Shown here piece by piece: positions 17,901-26,764 of a stretch of DNA of 38,855 bases. A program made the translations under genes and the position numbers. The stretch lies in assembly GCA_022750455.1 (NCBI GenBank), contig JAKIVR010000015.1:1-38855 (forward strand). The letters run 5' to 3'. Positions within the stretch are counted from its first letter, which is position 1, and each line of letters begins with the position of its first letter. The DNA comes from Thermoplasmata archaeon (GTDB taxonomy: Archaea; Thermoplasmatota; Thermoplasmata; Lutacidiplasmatales; UBA184). Below the pieces are notes generated by a model. The model was not told the DNA's origin, did no database searches, and saw nothing but the letters and a program-made list of their open reading frames with translations.

Positions 17901-20795
17901 CAGGTCGGGGAGACGAACGCGGCGGGCGAATTCAACGTCTCGGCGCCGTACGGGCCGAACGATACGGTCCTGGCGATCCCGACCGGCGGACTGGGCAACT
18001 CCGGCAACTATGGGACCTCCAGCGCGTCGGGCTCGGCCCCGGGGGGCTTCCAGAAGAATTTGACCGCGTTCACGTCCGTCGATCCTTCGCCGGAGGTCAA
18101 CTTCCTAGAGGTCAATGTGACGGTGTTCGGCGGGATCCGCGGGAGCGTCACGGACGAGGGGAATGGTCCCCTCCGCTGGGGGACGCTGCTGGCGGAGTCG
18201 ACACCCCCGAGGGCTCCTCCGTCGATCGTGAGCCTCACGCTCTCGGGCAGTGGCACATTCGAGGCGTTCTTTGCCGCCGGGCCGACCGCGGTCGAGGTCG
18301 GCGGTGGGCTGTTCGTGCCGTACAACTATGCCGGACTCACGACGAAGGCCGGTCAGGTGACCACCCTGAGCACCCCGGGACTGACGCCGTTCGGATGGAT
18401 CGAGTTCAACGTCACAGCGACCGCCGCTCCGTTCGGCAGTAGCTCCACGCAGGTTCCGTTCGCCGACGTCTCGGCCACCATCCCGAGCGCCCCGGGATCC
18501 TTGCCGGACTCCGGCTCGGCCGAGGCGAACGTGACCGGATACGTGAACGTGACCGCCCCACCGGGGTTCGTCACCGTCTCCATTTCGGCTCCGGACTTCA
18601 ACGCCCGCACCGTCTCCGACATCGTGGTCGGGAGCGGCCAGACCACGGTCGTGGCGCCCGGGACCCTCGGATCCCTCGTCCCCTGGGGATGGGCCGAGGG
18701 GACGGTGACGGATGCTGCCACCGGAGCGCCGATCCCGGACGCGTCGGTGAAGGTGTCGGCGGCCGGGAACGTGATCGGCCGGGACGGCGTGGCCACCGCC
18801 TCCAACGGTCTCTGGTTCCTCGATGCCCCCCCTCTCGGGGACGACAACGTGACCGCGAGCGCCCCGGGGTACCTCGTGGGGAACACCACCGTGACGGTCG
18901 CTTCGGGTCACGGCGCGGCGGTCTCCCCGATCGCCCTTCGAGCCGATGGGATCCTCCAAGGGGACGTGACCTCGTCCCTCGATGGCGTGGGGATCGGAGG
19001 AGCCACGGTGGCCGTCTGTCCCTGGACGGCCCCCCTGTGCGGGAATTTCACTTCCACGACGAACTTGGCAGGGGAGTACGCGATGGTGGCACCCGCCGGC
19101 GAGGACGTGTCGAACGTGAGCGCTTCCGGGTTCGTCTCCAGTCCCTCCGTCAACGTGACCGTCGGTTCGGGGGATTGGGTCGACCTCGGACCTACCCAAC
19201 TCGCCCCCTACGCGGAAGTCGGTGGGATCGTGATCGAATACCCGTCCGGGGTCCCCGTCGTCGGGGCGAACGTCAGCCTCTGCGCCGAATCCGAACTTCC
19301 CGGGTTCGCCGATGGACCGTGTTTCTTGACCGTTCCGTCCGGGATCGGAGGCTCCTTTTCGCTCTCCTCACTTCCGGGGAACTACGTCCTGCAGGTGAAC
19401 GACACCGATCTGAACACGACGTATCTCCCACTGGCCGTCGATGCGGGCGCCCAGATCAATCTCGGGTCGATCCCGATCGACCAGTACGGCTCCCTGGAGG
19501 GGACCGTCGTCGATCGCGACACCGGGCTTCCGGTCCCGGGAGCGGACGTCCTGGTCTGCCCCGACTGGGTCGCGACCACTTGCACGAACCCGATCGTGGT
19601 CGGGTCGGACGGGACGTTCCTCGTGAGCCTACCGGCCGGGCCGTACTCCTTGCAGACGACGGCCGACCAGTACCAGGTCACGTACGGGAACGCGCAGGTC
19701 GTGAGCGCCCAGTTGGATGACCTCGGTTCGATCGCACTCGTCGCGCTTGGGGCTCCGAGCCAGTTCGCGGTGACCGGCACGGTGCTCGCCTCCGACACCG
19801 GCCAACCCCTGGCGGGAGCGTCCGTGTCGGAAGGCGCAGAGAGTTCGACGGTGACGAACGCCTCGGGCGGATTCCTCCTTCAGCTCTCGTGGGGAGCGCA
19901 GGTATTGACGGTCTCAGCGACTGGGTATCTGACCCAGTCTCGGGGGATCGCCGTCACCGCGCCGCTCGCCGGACTCTCGTTCGTTCTCGCACGCTCCGGA
20001 TTCCGGCTGAGCGGGACGGTGAGCAACGGCCTCGCGAACGCCCCGTTGTCCGGCGTTCGGCTCGTGACCGGTTCCACGCTGGTCGCGACCAGCGCGGCGA
20101 ACGGAACGTACAGCGGGTTCCTGAACAACGGCTCGTACGCCGTCGTGGTCCGCCCGAACGCCACGACCTCTCCCGGGCTCCCTCCGTTCACGATCGTCGT
20201 CGTCATCGCCGGGGAAGCCCAGACGCGAAACTTCACGCTGTTTCCCCCGGCGATGGACTTCTCCGTGGCGCTGATCAATGGAGCCAGTCGTCTGCCCCTT
20301 TCGGCGGGGAGCGTCAACATCTCCGGGACCACGGTGGAAGGGACCATGTGGAGCTCCACGGTCAGCACGGGCTCCACTGGTACGGTGACGTTCCCGATCT
20401 ACCCCGGGAACTACACCATCACGGCGAGCGTCCCGGGGTACGCGACCGCGACCTCCCCCCTCCAGGTCGGAGGGAGCCCCGTAACCTCCGTGATCCTTCC
20501 GCTCGCATCCACCGGTGCCGCGGCGCCCGCCGCGAGCATCCCGTGGATCGTGGTGGGGACGGCCATCGCCGCCATCCTGGCGGTGGGGATCACCGCCGTG
20601 CTGGTCCGCCCCCCCGGACGTTCCGCCCTGTTCGCCTCCGAAGAGGAAGAGCCCGAGGAGGGTGAGACTTTCGACTCGGAGGCTCCCCGCCCGGGCCCCT
20701 CGTTCGGAGGCGCCGTTCCACCCGGCGGCGACCCGGTCGAGGAGGAGCTGGGCCGGGCGACCGGCGAGCCGACGCGCCCGGATGAGGGTCTCTGA
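14910..20795 (+). CDS. Giant (1961 aa) surface protein of tandem carboxypeptidase-regulatory-like (CarboxypepD_reg) domains, C-terminal TM and acidic tail
   Basis: Signal peptide MRRRMRRSVLWAIAVVGLFAIQGLAAAEP; recurrent G.V.d..tg.pl.gA.V motifs (GTVVDRDTGLPVPGADVLVCP, GTVTDAATGAPIPDASVKV, GTVLASDTGQPLAGASV, etc.); TM IPWIVVGTAIAAILAVGITAVLV. TATA-like cgtatagag about 30 nt upstream. Confidence 0.88.
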   Translation: MRRRMRRSVLWAIAVVGLFAIQGLAAAEPTALSSSPVAAPAPSRSVSPSTVSPERASELPATPLAAGSNSFPSALGSSRPATSPAVQRPRIVPLAPAPTARVIGTVVRGIAPYTPISGALVTVQPLEASCPGLCPVAYSAYAGSFSVAASPGLDELTVQDGFYLENYTILPNMTSGQTFPLGVIQLVPDAIVTGVVRGSDPTHEPAAQILVVGSTRDGSKTGVPDALTGSSGAFEIAVPPGASEIDFTPNSPSQNPLYIVNYTASPYLGNTTYIDLAPGATYDLGTVYLPTGVLVTAQLDSSLTHAGIPPNANESTWGWTNASCAAFAPSVCQFQGGHASWSYDGIHYFPVTPLSAIEICSRSSEVCFPEGASQWIGSSVYAWAPPGFDTLYAYADGYVLNATPVNVPSVPLGQLVRLAPVDLVPDGWISITVNVTDLASAPTSLWHTGSYLVEVCSLDGYEMPYSIFNANQGSAWTMNTGTCVEGGCVPVGTTAMIPVAPLRDSIQVLPDDAPTSAGSCWDGLPLRWPIPLDLPVTDNYTWVNATPGQTLDLGNVNLTPGTYVEGQVSATTQNWTVQACSVEAAEICMPASGATDTVQNGSYVDDPSNCPLSATIFCVPAPPGDDTITVSDAETGETQSVAASVPFGSWGATPLLLQDATTAHQSTLAFPTGTITGTVVDASTQLPSTGTPPVVTALPAGASTAGFSVAVTGPAGTYSLVVPPGWYEIQASAPGFEDNLAWVDVNASLVTTAPTIDLTADGVVEGEITGSGGAPLSIAQVSVCPVDESNGAGCVASAGDGYTTTGGEFYALVRSGAGIHAAYYVEASAIGYESNFTWVNVTAPGQLVIAPTVQLEGEIGGGPGPSLAAYVVGRIIGSDTGQGLPDAEVQISPVAGGGPISLDTSIGPSGSFNVTVPTGQYWANFSVLGHYYASTIFLNISGLAPVVDLGTIALDPYGVLYGRVLIQPWSEGVDDAYGLGPGSVEIEVCGAGLLGCAQVGETNAAGEFNVSAPYGPNDTVLAIPTGGLGNSGNYGTSSASGSAPGGFQKNLTAFTSVDPSPEVNFLEVNVTVFGGIRGSVTDEGNGPLRWGTLLAESTPPRAPPSIVSLTLSGSGTFEAFFAAGPTAVEVGGGLFVPYNYAGLTTKAGQVTTLSTPGLTPFGWIEFNVTATAAPFGSSSTQVPFADVSATIPSAPGSLPDSGSAEANVTGYVNVTAPPGFVTVSISAPDFNARTVSDIVVGSGQTTVVAPGTLGSLVPWGWAEGTVTDAATGAPIPDASVKVSAAGNVIGRDGVATASNGLWFLDAPPLGDDNVTASAPGYLVGNTTVTVASGHGAAVSPIALRADGILQGDVTSSLDGVGIGGATVAVCPWTAPLCGNFTSTTNLAGEYAMVAPAGEDVSNVSASGFVSSPSVNVTVGSGDWVDLGPTQLAPYAEVGGIVIEYPSGVPVVGANVSLCAESELPGFADGPCFLTVPSGIGGSFSLSSLPGNYVLQVNDTDLNTTYLPLAVDAGAQINLGSIPIDQYGSLEGTVVDRDTGLPVPGADVLVCPDWVATTCTNPIVVGSDGTFLVSLPAGPYSLQTTADQYQVTYGNAQVVSAQLDDLGSIALVALGAPSQFAVTGTVLASDTGQPLAGASVSEGAESSTVTNASGGFLLQLSWGAQVLTVSATGYLTQSRGIAVTAPLAGLSFVLARSGFRLSGTVSNGLANAPLSGVRLVTGSTLVATSAANGTYSGFLNNGSYAVVVRPNATTSPGLPPFTIVVVIAGEAQTRNFTLFPPAMDFSVALINGASRLPLSAGSVNISGTTVEGTMWSSTVSTGSTGTVTFPIYPGNYTITASVPGYATATSPLQVGGSPVTSVILPLASTGAAAPAASIPWIVVGTAIAAILAVGITAVLVRPPGRSALFASEEEEPEEGETFDSEAPRPGPSFGGAVPPGGDPVEEELGRATGEPTRPDEGL

Positions 20796-20898
20796 GCCAG
20801 GCTACCCCCTCGACGAACCTCCGTAGGTGGTAGTAGGTACCTCGGACAACGACCGAGGACTCTTAAGGGCCGGCGCCTCGAACGGGCGAGGCGCCCAG

Positions 20899-22221
20899 AT
20901 GGCGGAGATCGCTCAGGGGTCCGGGCTTCTCTCCAGCCTCGCCCTCCCTCGCAGTCGGGCGATCCTGCGCTCCCCGATGGGGCGAGCCTTGACCGTCTCG
21001 GTAGCGTTCGTGTATGGCTTCATCTCGCTCCTGGTCGGCAACATGCTCTCCTTCGGCCCGACGTTCTCCTCCGGGACCGTCGTCCAAGTCCTGAGCCAGG
21101 GGAACGCCCCGCAGTGGTGGAACTATCCGGCCCTCGTGGTCATCGCCCCCGGGGGAACGCTGATCCTCCCGTTCTTCGCCACGGTCACGATGGTGATTGT
21201 TTCCATCGGCGTCGGAATCGGGATGTCGGTCGGCGTCGTCCTCGCCGTGCGCCTGCTCCGCCGACGGACGAAGGAGCTTGGCGGACCGACGGCCGTCAGC
21301 TCGTTGGCCGGACTCACCCCCGCGATGCTGGCGTTGGTCACGCTCGGTGCCTGCTGCTCCACCACGGCGGCCGCGACCGCGGGAATCGGGGTGGTGGCGC
21401 AAGCCAGCGGGTCCAGCTCGGCGGCTCTTCTGACCAGCTCGGTGTGGTATCTCGGGGTGTTCCAGATGGTTGTACTGTTCGTGGCACTCGTCGCCCAGGA
21501 GCAGTTGCTGGCGGTGTACGGGATCCTGTTCGGCGTCGAGTCGCCCAGCCGCGCGACCCCCCCTCGCCCCCTCCGGTTCGACACCCGATTCCTGGTCGGC
21601 GGGATGGCGCGGGTCGCTCTCCTCGTGGCCGGGGTCACGTGGTCGCTGGCGATCGTGGCCGAGTGGGCAACCACGTCACAGGGGAGCGTGGCCGCGGCGG
21701 TAGGCTTCCAGGCGATCGTCGAGCACCAACTGGTCGCCCTCCTCGCCGTGGCGGCCGGGCTGTTCACTCTCGGTACGGCACGAGCCTTCCAAAGGATCGG
21801 AGCCCAGGGTGTCGGGCTCCTCCTTCGAGCCCTCCTGCTTGCCGGAGGGCTGATCCTCTTGATCGGGGTGCCTCCACCGATCTCCGGGTGGGGAGTCCAC
21901 GGACTCGGGAACGAGGTCATCGCGACGCTCGGCGGGACGACCTCGGAGGGCGGGGTCCCCGCGGGGGTCGGGGGCGTCGCCCTCCTGTTCCGCTGGAGCT
22001 TCCAATTTCTGCTCCTGGGAGGTTTCGCCGTCGCTGTAGCGCTCGCCCCGGAGCGGGCGTTCCGCCCGCTGTTGTGGACGACCTTGACCGACCCCGCCGG
22101 TCCTGGGGACCGCCTCGATCTGGAAACACCCCATCCCACTCCCGTGCCCACGGTGACCGTGGGCCGGGCCCACGCCCTCGACAACACGCGACCGTCCCCC
22201 CTCCCTCCGGACTCCCCATGA
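20899..22221 (+). CDS. Polytopic membrane protein of unknown function with intramembrane GACCSTTAA motif
   Basis: Many hydrophobic segments; ORF track starts at 20827 but ATG 20899 (MAEIAQGS) follows a TATA-like ctcttaaggg about 30 nt upstream. Confidence 0.75.
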   Translation: MAEIAQGSGLLSSLALPRSRAILRSPMGRALTVSVAFVYGFISLLVGNMLSFGPTFSSGTVVQVLSQGNAPQWWNYPALVVIAPGGTLILPFFATVTMVIVSIGVGIGMSVGVVLAVRLLRRRTKELGGPTAVSSLAGLTPAMLALVTLGACCSTTAAATAGIGVVAQASGSSSAALLTSSVWYLGVFQMVVLFVALVAQEQLLAVYGILFGVESPSRATPPRPLRFDTRFLVGGMARVALLVAGVTWSLAIVAEWATTSQGSVAAAVGFQAIVEHQLVALLAVAAGLFTLGTARAFQRIGAQGVGLLLRALLLAGGLILLIGVPPPISGWGVHGLGNEVIATLGGTTSEGGVPAGVGGVALLFRWSFQFLLLGGFAVAVALAPERAFRPLLWTTLTDPAGPGDRLDLETPHPTPVPTVTVGRAHALDNTRPSPLPPDSP

Positions 22222-22261
22222 CGTCGTCCACCTCGGTCGACCGAACCGGAGCGTTGGTTCC

Positions 22262-24409
22262 GTGGTAGTCTCGGCGTTGGAGCTGTCCCCGTTCGCGGCG
22301 GTGATGGCCTTGACGACCGCGCTCCTCGTGAAATGGGGCGCCGAGGCGAAGACACCCGTCGCAGCGGCGGTCGTGGTCTTCCTCCTCGGGATGATGGCCG
22401 CCATGCTGGGAGGCGCGGCGATCTACTTCCTCCACCCGGGCCTCCCGTCGTTCCTGTCGGGGCTGTGGTTGGCAAGCGCCGTGATGTCCGTCAGTGTGGT
22501 GCCCGTCTTCCTCACGTTCCTGCGGGAGGCGAAGCTCCGCCTCGAGGCCGGATCGGGGTACGCGCCGACCCAATTGCGCGACCCGCGCCTGTTCGTCGGA
22601 ATCGTCGTCGGCCTGGTTCTCGCGAACGAGCTCCTCATGGGGTGGGCGTTCTCCCTCGCCACGGGAACGTTCTCGGCCGGCAGCCTGGGTTTCAATGGCC
22701 TCGCCTCGACCCTCGTGGGGGCCATCGATTCCCCGTGGTTCTTGTTCACCATGTCCGCGGAGATGGCCCTCACCGCGTGGCTCCTTCGGGACCGGCTGCC
22801 CCGGTCCGTCCTCGTCCTGTTCGCGGTCCAGGCCGGGATCATGTTTCTCTCTCCTCCGGCACTCGGGAACCCGGCCTGGCACGAAGCGTCGGTCTACCTG
22901 TCGAGCGCGGCGATGATCGGGCTCGTGATCTTCGTCATGGAATGGATCTATCGGAACAAGGAGCTGACGGTCGGGTTCTCCAACTACACCGTCCGGCTCC
23001 TCGCCGTCTACTCGGTGATGATGGCCGGGCTGTTCGTATGGGCAGGGTACGGCTCGAGCCTCCTCTTCGCCCTCTCGGTCGTCCTGGAGATGGTCCTGTA
23101 CTTCGACGCGGTGTTGTCGCCCGACCGGTTCGAGAAGGGGGAGCGATTCCCGTGGCAGTTGAACGCGCGCTGGGCGTTCGAACTCCTCGCCGGGATCTTC
23201 GTCGCCGAACTGTTCATGGGAGCTCTCCTCGACGTCCAGATCCAGCCGCAGCTCTACCTCGCCGGCCTTCCCACCCTCGCGCTGAGTGGACCGCCCTTGA
23301 CGATCCTCACGAACGCCGCCTCCAACGGATTCTGGTTCCTCGCGCTGGTCACCGGCTCGACGTGGTTCCTCGCCATGATGGGTCTCGAGATGGGGACCCT
23401 GGTCGTCTTCAAGTTCCGGGAGAGCCGTGAACGCGAGACGAAGATCCGTCTCGGGCTGATGATGGCCTGCTACGCCCTGTTCGTTGTTTTCTTCCCGAGC
23501 CTGTACTACAACGCCTTGTTCCCGAAGTTGCCGTCGGGGACCCAGGTCCCGGTGCTCGGATGGAGCATGGGGCTCGGATCGGCCCCGATCGTGCCGTCCC
23601 TCTTCTTGGTGATCCTGATCACCTACGTGGTCACCGGGTCTCTCTCTGCTCTGTTCGGTCGGCGCGTCATCTGCTCCACGTTCTGCTCGGCCCCTCTCAT
23701 GTACCAAGGCACCACGATCGATTCGATGAAGAGCTTCAACCGGACCTCTCCCATCGGTCGGAAGTTCCTGGGCAGTCGATTCTCGACCGCGTACTCGGTC
23801 AGCACCGGCGTCGTGATGACCTCGCTCGTGGGGGTCTCCTTCGTGTCGTACTTTGACCAGACCGGCGCGCTGAACATCTCGGTCGGAGGGACCGACCCGT
23901 CGGTGTTCCTGTTCATCCTCTCGTTCAACGTCGCCTGGTATCTGATGTTCGTCACCATCCCCTACACGGGCAATTACAACTGTGTCACGATGGGCTGGTG
24001 CTACACGGGAACGGTGGCCCAAGCGTTCCAAAAGATCGGATTCTTCAAGCTGAAGGTACGCAGCAAGGAAGTATGCAAGGCGTGCACGACGCTCGACTGC
24101 GCCAAGGGGTGCCCGGTCGGACTCGTGGACATGCCGGGGCACTTCCGCACCAAGGGGGAGTTCCGCAGCACCAAGTGTTGCGGCGTCGGAGACTGCGTCG
24201 AAGCGTGCCCGTACGGAAACCTGTACATCTACGATGTGCGTCATTGGGTCCGTCGCCGATTCGGGTGGCCGGAGACCCCCGCGAGGGGCGTCTCGCGGCA
24301 CGATGTTCCTCTCCCGATGGTCGCGATCGCGCGGCGAACGACCCCGGCTACGGTCGCCGCGGACGGGGTGGCCCGGCCACCGCCCCCGGTCACGGCATCT
24401 CAGGGTTGA
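22262..24409 (+). CDS. Polytopic membrane protein with C-terminal ferredoxin-type 4Fe-4S region (NosR/NapH/CcoG-like organisation)
   Basis: Numerous TM helices, then CSTFCSAPL, NYNCVTMGWC, and C-terminal VCKACTTLDCAKGCPVG...STKCCGVGDCVEACPYGNLYIYD. GTG start with SD-like ggag 10 nt upstream. Confidence 0.8.
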   Translation: MVVSALELSPFAAVMALTTALLVKWGAEAKTPVAAAVVVFLLGMMAAMLGGAAIYFLHPGLPSFLSGLWLASAVMSVSVVPVFLTFLREAKLRLEAGSGYAPTQLRDPRLFVGIVVGLVLANELLMGWAFSLATGTFSAGSLGFNGLASTLVGAIDSPWFLFTMSAEMALTAWLLRDRLPRSVLVLFAVQAGIMFLSPPALGNPAWHEASVYLSSAAMIGLVIFVMEWIYRNKELTVGFSNYTVRLLAVYSVMMAGLFVWAGYGSSLLFALSVVLEMVLYFDAVLSPDRFEKGERFPWQLNARWAFELLAGIFVAELFMGALLDVQIQPQLYLAGLPTLALSGPPLTILTNAASNGFWFLALVTGSTWFLAMMGLEMGTLVVFKFRESRERETKIRLGLMMACYALFVVFFPSLYYNALFPKLPSGTQVPVLGWSMGLGSAPIVPSLFLVILITYVVTGSLSALFGRRVICSTFCSAPLMYQGTTIDSMKSFNRTSPIGRKFLGSRFSTAYSVSTGVVMTSLVGVSFVSYFDQTGALNISVGGTDPSVFLFILSFNVAWYLMFVTIPYTGNYNCVTMGWCYTGTVAQAFQKIGFFKLKVRSKEVCKACTTLDCAKGCPVGLVDMPGHFRTKGEFRSTKCCGVGDCVEACPYGNLYIYDVRHWVRRRFGWPETPARGVSRHDVPLPMVAIARRTTPATVAADGVARPPPPVTASQG

Positions 24410-24535
24410 ACGGACCCACGGCTCCCCGTTCGGGCCCGGGCCGGTGCGACCGCGCGCGGAGGAGCGAGAGGGCGTCCGTTCTCGCTTCCGTCACGCCGGA
24501 ACCCATAAGAGGCACGAACCAAGTTCGCCCGGTGG

Positions 24536-25192
24536 ATGGCTTTTCGATATTACAGTCCTCGAACCACCGGTCCGTCCCGGGGTTCCAGCACCGGGCAGAG
24601 CCTCGTCATCCCTGTCCAACGGCCTCCGGCCCTCGCGACGGCGAGGATCCTTAGCATCCTCTCGGTCGTGGCGCTCCTTGTGATCGCGGGCTACGTGGGG
24701 CTCGCCATCTACTCGGCCACGCAGGTGAACGCGAGTTCGGGCGGTTGGCATACGACCACGCTCGCCAACGACGCGATCGAGCTGAACGCGAACGCCACGA
24801 TCCGGAACCCGGAGTTCTTCTCGGTCACGGCGCTGACCGTCGTCGTCGCCGTGAGCCCCTGGCCTCCGTGCGGCGGCGGCGTGGTGGACGCCTCCATCGT
24901 GCGCGCCGGTTCGATCCCTGCCGAGTCGACCGTGGTGCTCCCCATCACGATCCAACTGCCCGCCCCGACGGCGTGCGGCTACTCTGCGACTCAGCCGCCC
25001 CCCGACCACATCGCGCTCAACGTCGGCATTTGGAGCAACGCTTCCTACGCTGGGATCTCCAACTTCACCGTGCACGCCGTCACGACCGTGGTCGCGACCC
25101 TCCCGAGCACCGGCCCGACCCCGACCGCCACCTCTCTGGGACAGGCGCCCTCAGTGGGCGTGGCGGCCCGCGAGGAGGCGGGGTCGGCGTGA
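24536..25192 (+). CDS. Single-pass membrane protein with extracytoplasmic domain, unknown function
   Basis: One N-terminal TM (ILSILSVVALLVIAGYVGLAIY) followed by a Thr/Asn-rich ectodomain with two Cys; TATA-like cataag about 30 nt upstream. Confidence 0.65.
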   Translation: MAFRYYSPRTTGPSRGSSTGQSLVIPVQRPPALATARILSILSVVALLVIAGYVGLAIYSATQVNASSGGWHTTTLANDAIELNANATIRNPEFFSVTALTVVVAVSPWPPCGGGVVDASIVRAGSIPAESTVVLPITIQLPAPTACGYSATQPPPDHIALNVGIWSNASYAGISNFTVHAVTTVVATLPSTGPTPTATSLGQAPSVGVAAREEAGSA

Positions 25193-25686
25193 GTTCCCCG
25201 GAGGTTCCGTCGACCCCCCGTCCCGATGACGGAATCACGATCTATCGGATCGCGATCGGGATCGTCCTCGCCATCCCCCTCGTCTTCGTGCTCGTCATCG
25301 TCCCGGTCGAGGTGCTGGGGTTGCTCCCAGATCACGGGGTCACGATCCCGATCAGCTCGATGGTGGTGATCGTCGGGGGAACCGCCCTGGCGGCCGCCTC
25401 CGCGATCCGGTACATCGTCCGACCGTCGTCGTGGTTCGGACCGGCGGTGATCGGGCGGGCGGCGGTGGCGGCCTTGTACATGTACCTCCTCCTCCCCCTC
25501 GCGTGGGTCCAGATCGCCCTCCCGGGTTCCACGACGACCGTGAACCTCTCCTACGGATTCGTGATCGAGCTGCTGCTGGTCGTCCCTCTGCTCGGCGCCC
25601 TCGAAGGCGTGCTCATCCTCTACTCGGATCGGGTCGATCCGATGGTCCGACGGTCGATCGAGGCCCGGGTCGGATACCGGCGCTAG
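25189..25686 (+). CDS. Small polytopic membrane protein (~165 aa), unknown function
   Basis: In the frame of ORF 24745..25686; GTG at 25189 overlaps the upstream stop (GTGA); about four TM helices. Confidence 0.65.
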   Translation: MSSPEVPSTPRPDDGITIYRIAIGIVLAIPLVFVLVIVPVEVLGLLPDHGVTIPISSMVVIVGGTALAAASAIRYIVRPSSWFGPAVIGRAAVAALYMYLLLPLAWVQIALPGSTTTVNLSYGFVIELLLVVPLLGALEGVLILYSDRVDPMVRRSIEARVGYRR

Positions 25687-26147
25687 ACGACCTTCGCGGA
25701 CTCGATCCGGACCGGGGTCGAGGGTCGGTCGTTCCGGCCCCTCGGGGTCGCCGCGATCTTGTCGACCACGTCCTGGCCCTGGACGACCTTGCCGAAGACC
25801 GCGTGCTTGCCGTCAAGCCACGACGTCGCGGCGAGGGTGATGAAGAACTGGCTCCCGCCGGTGTTCGGTCCGGCGTTCGCCATCGAGAGGATCCCCGAAC
25901 TCGAGTGCTTGAGGGACGAATGGAACTCATCCGGGATCTCCCAACCGGGCCCGCCAGTCCCGTCGCCCTTCGGGCATCCTCCCTGGATCATGAACCCGGG
26001 GATGATGCGGTGGAACGTCAGCCCGTTGTAGAAGCCCTGATTCACGAGCTTCAGGAAGTTCGCCGCCGTCTTGGGGGCCTTGTCCTGGAAGATCTCGCAG
26101 CGCATCGTGCCCATCGTCGTCTTCAGCTCCACGGTCGGATTCGCCAT
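25683..26147 (-). CDS. Cyclophilin-type peptidyl-prolyl cis-trans isomerase
   Basis: [44 protein letters not shown] signatures. Confidence 0.95.
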   Translation of the reverse strand: MANPTVELKTTMGTMRCEIFQDKAPKTAANFLKLVNQGFYNGLTFHRIIPGFMIQGGCPKGDGTGGPGWEIPDEFHSSLKHSSSGILSMANAGPNTGGSQFFITLAATSWLDGKHAVFGKVVQGQDVVDKIAATPRGRNDRPSTPVRIESAKVV

Positions 26148-26229
26148 GGCTCCGCCGAAGGACGTCCACGGAAAAGGGTGCCGCCCTGGGGGCCCACCGT
26201 TAAGTTCCCGGCCCGGGGTGGCGTTCCCG

Positions 26230-26760
26230 ATGGCGCCGGAGCCGGGGAGCCTTGAGGCGACGCTCCCCCGCGGTACGGTCGTCTTTCCTCCGCTGGTACA
26301 GGTTCATTTCGATGGGGCGTGCGAGGACTCCCCGCTCGGCCGGATCGCCACGTACGGGTTCGTGGTGGAGGGGACGATGGGGACTCACGAGGAGTGCGGG
26401 TTGGCGGTCCGACCCGGCTCCGAACGGGCCACGAACAACGTGGCCGAGTACACTGGTGCGATCCGCGCTCTCGAGTACCTTCACGAGAGCTCCTTCCGTG
26501 GTGAGGTGCTGATGTTCGGGGACAGCCAACTGGTCGTCCGCCAGGTCGAGGGGGAGTACGCTGTGCGCGCCGAGCATCTCAAGCCGTACCTCGAACGGCT
26601 CCTCGCGCTCTGCAAGGAGTTCCAAGAGGTCCGATGGAGCTGGATCCCGCGCGAAGAGAACGTTCGAGCCGATGAGCTGACCAAGATGGCGATCTATCGA
26701 GAGATGCGCGGCCTGGAACGAGCCCCTACCCGGGGCCCTCGTCGGGCGCTCCGAGACTAG
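26230..26760 (+). CDS. rnhA: RNase HI family protein
   Basis: [22 protein letters not shown] (catalytic D), [13 protein letters not shown] (E), [13 protein letters not shown] (D), [16 protein letters not shown] (D). TATA-like gttaagtt about 30 nt upstream of ATG 26230. Confidence 0.9.
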   Translation: MAPEPGSLEATLPRGTVVFPPLVQVHFDGACEDSPLGRIATYGFVVEGTMGTHEECGLAVRPGSERATNNVAEYTGAIRALEYLHESSFRGEVLMFGDSQLVVRQVEGEYAVRAEHLKPYLERLLALCKEFQEVRWSWIPREENVRADELTKMAIYREMRGLERAPTRGPRRALRD

Positions 26761-26764
26761 CGGT

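Noticed and set aside
21917-24301. 794-aa minus-strand ORF opposite the polytopic ferredoxin
   Set aside because: Composition (EREHDRGQ-rich, no hydrophobic pattern) is typical antisense of a GC-rich membrane-protein gene; the plus strand has clear TM and Fe-S motifs.
24745-25192. Upstream part of the 313-aa ORF 24745..25686
   Set aside because: Overlaps the 218-aa membrane protein frame with an Arg/His-rich translation; the real gene likely starts at GTG 25189.
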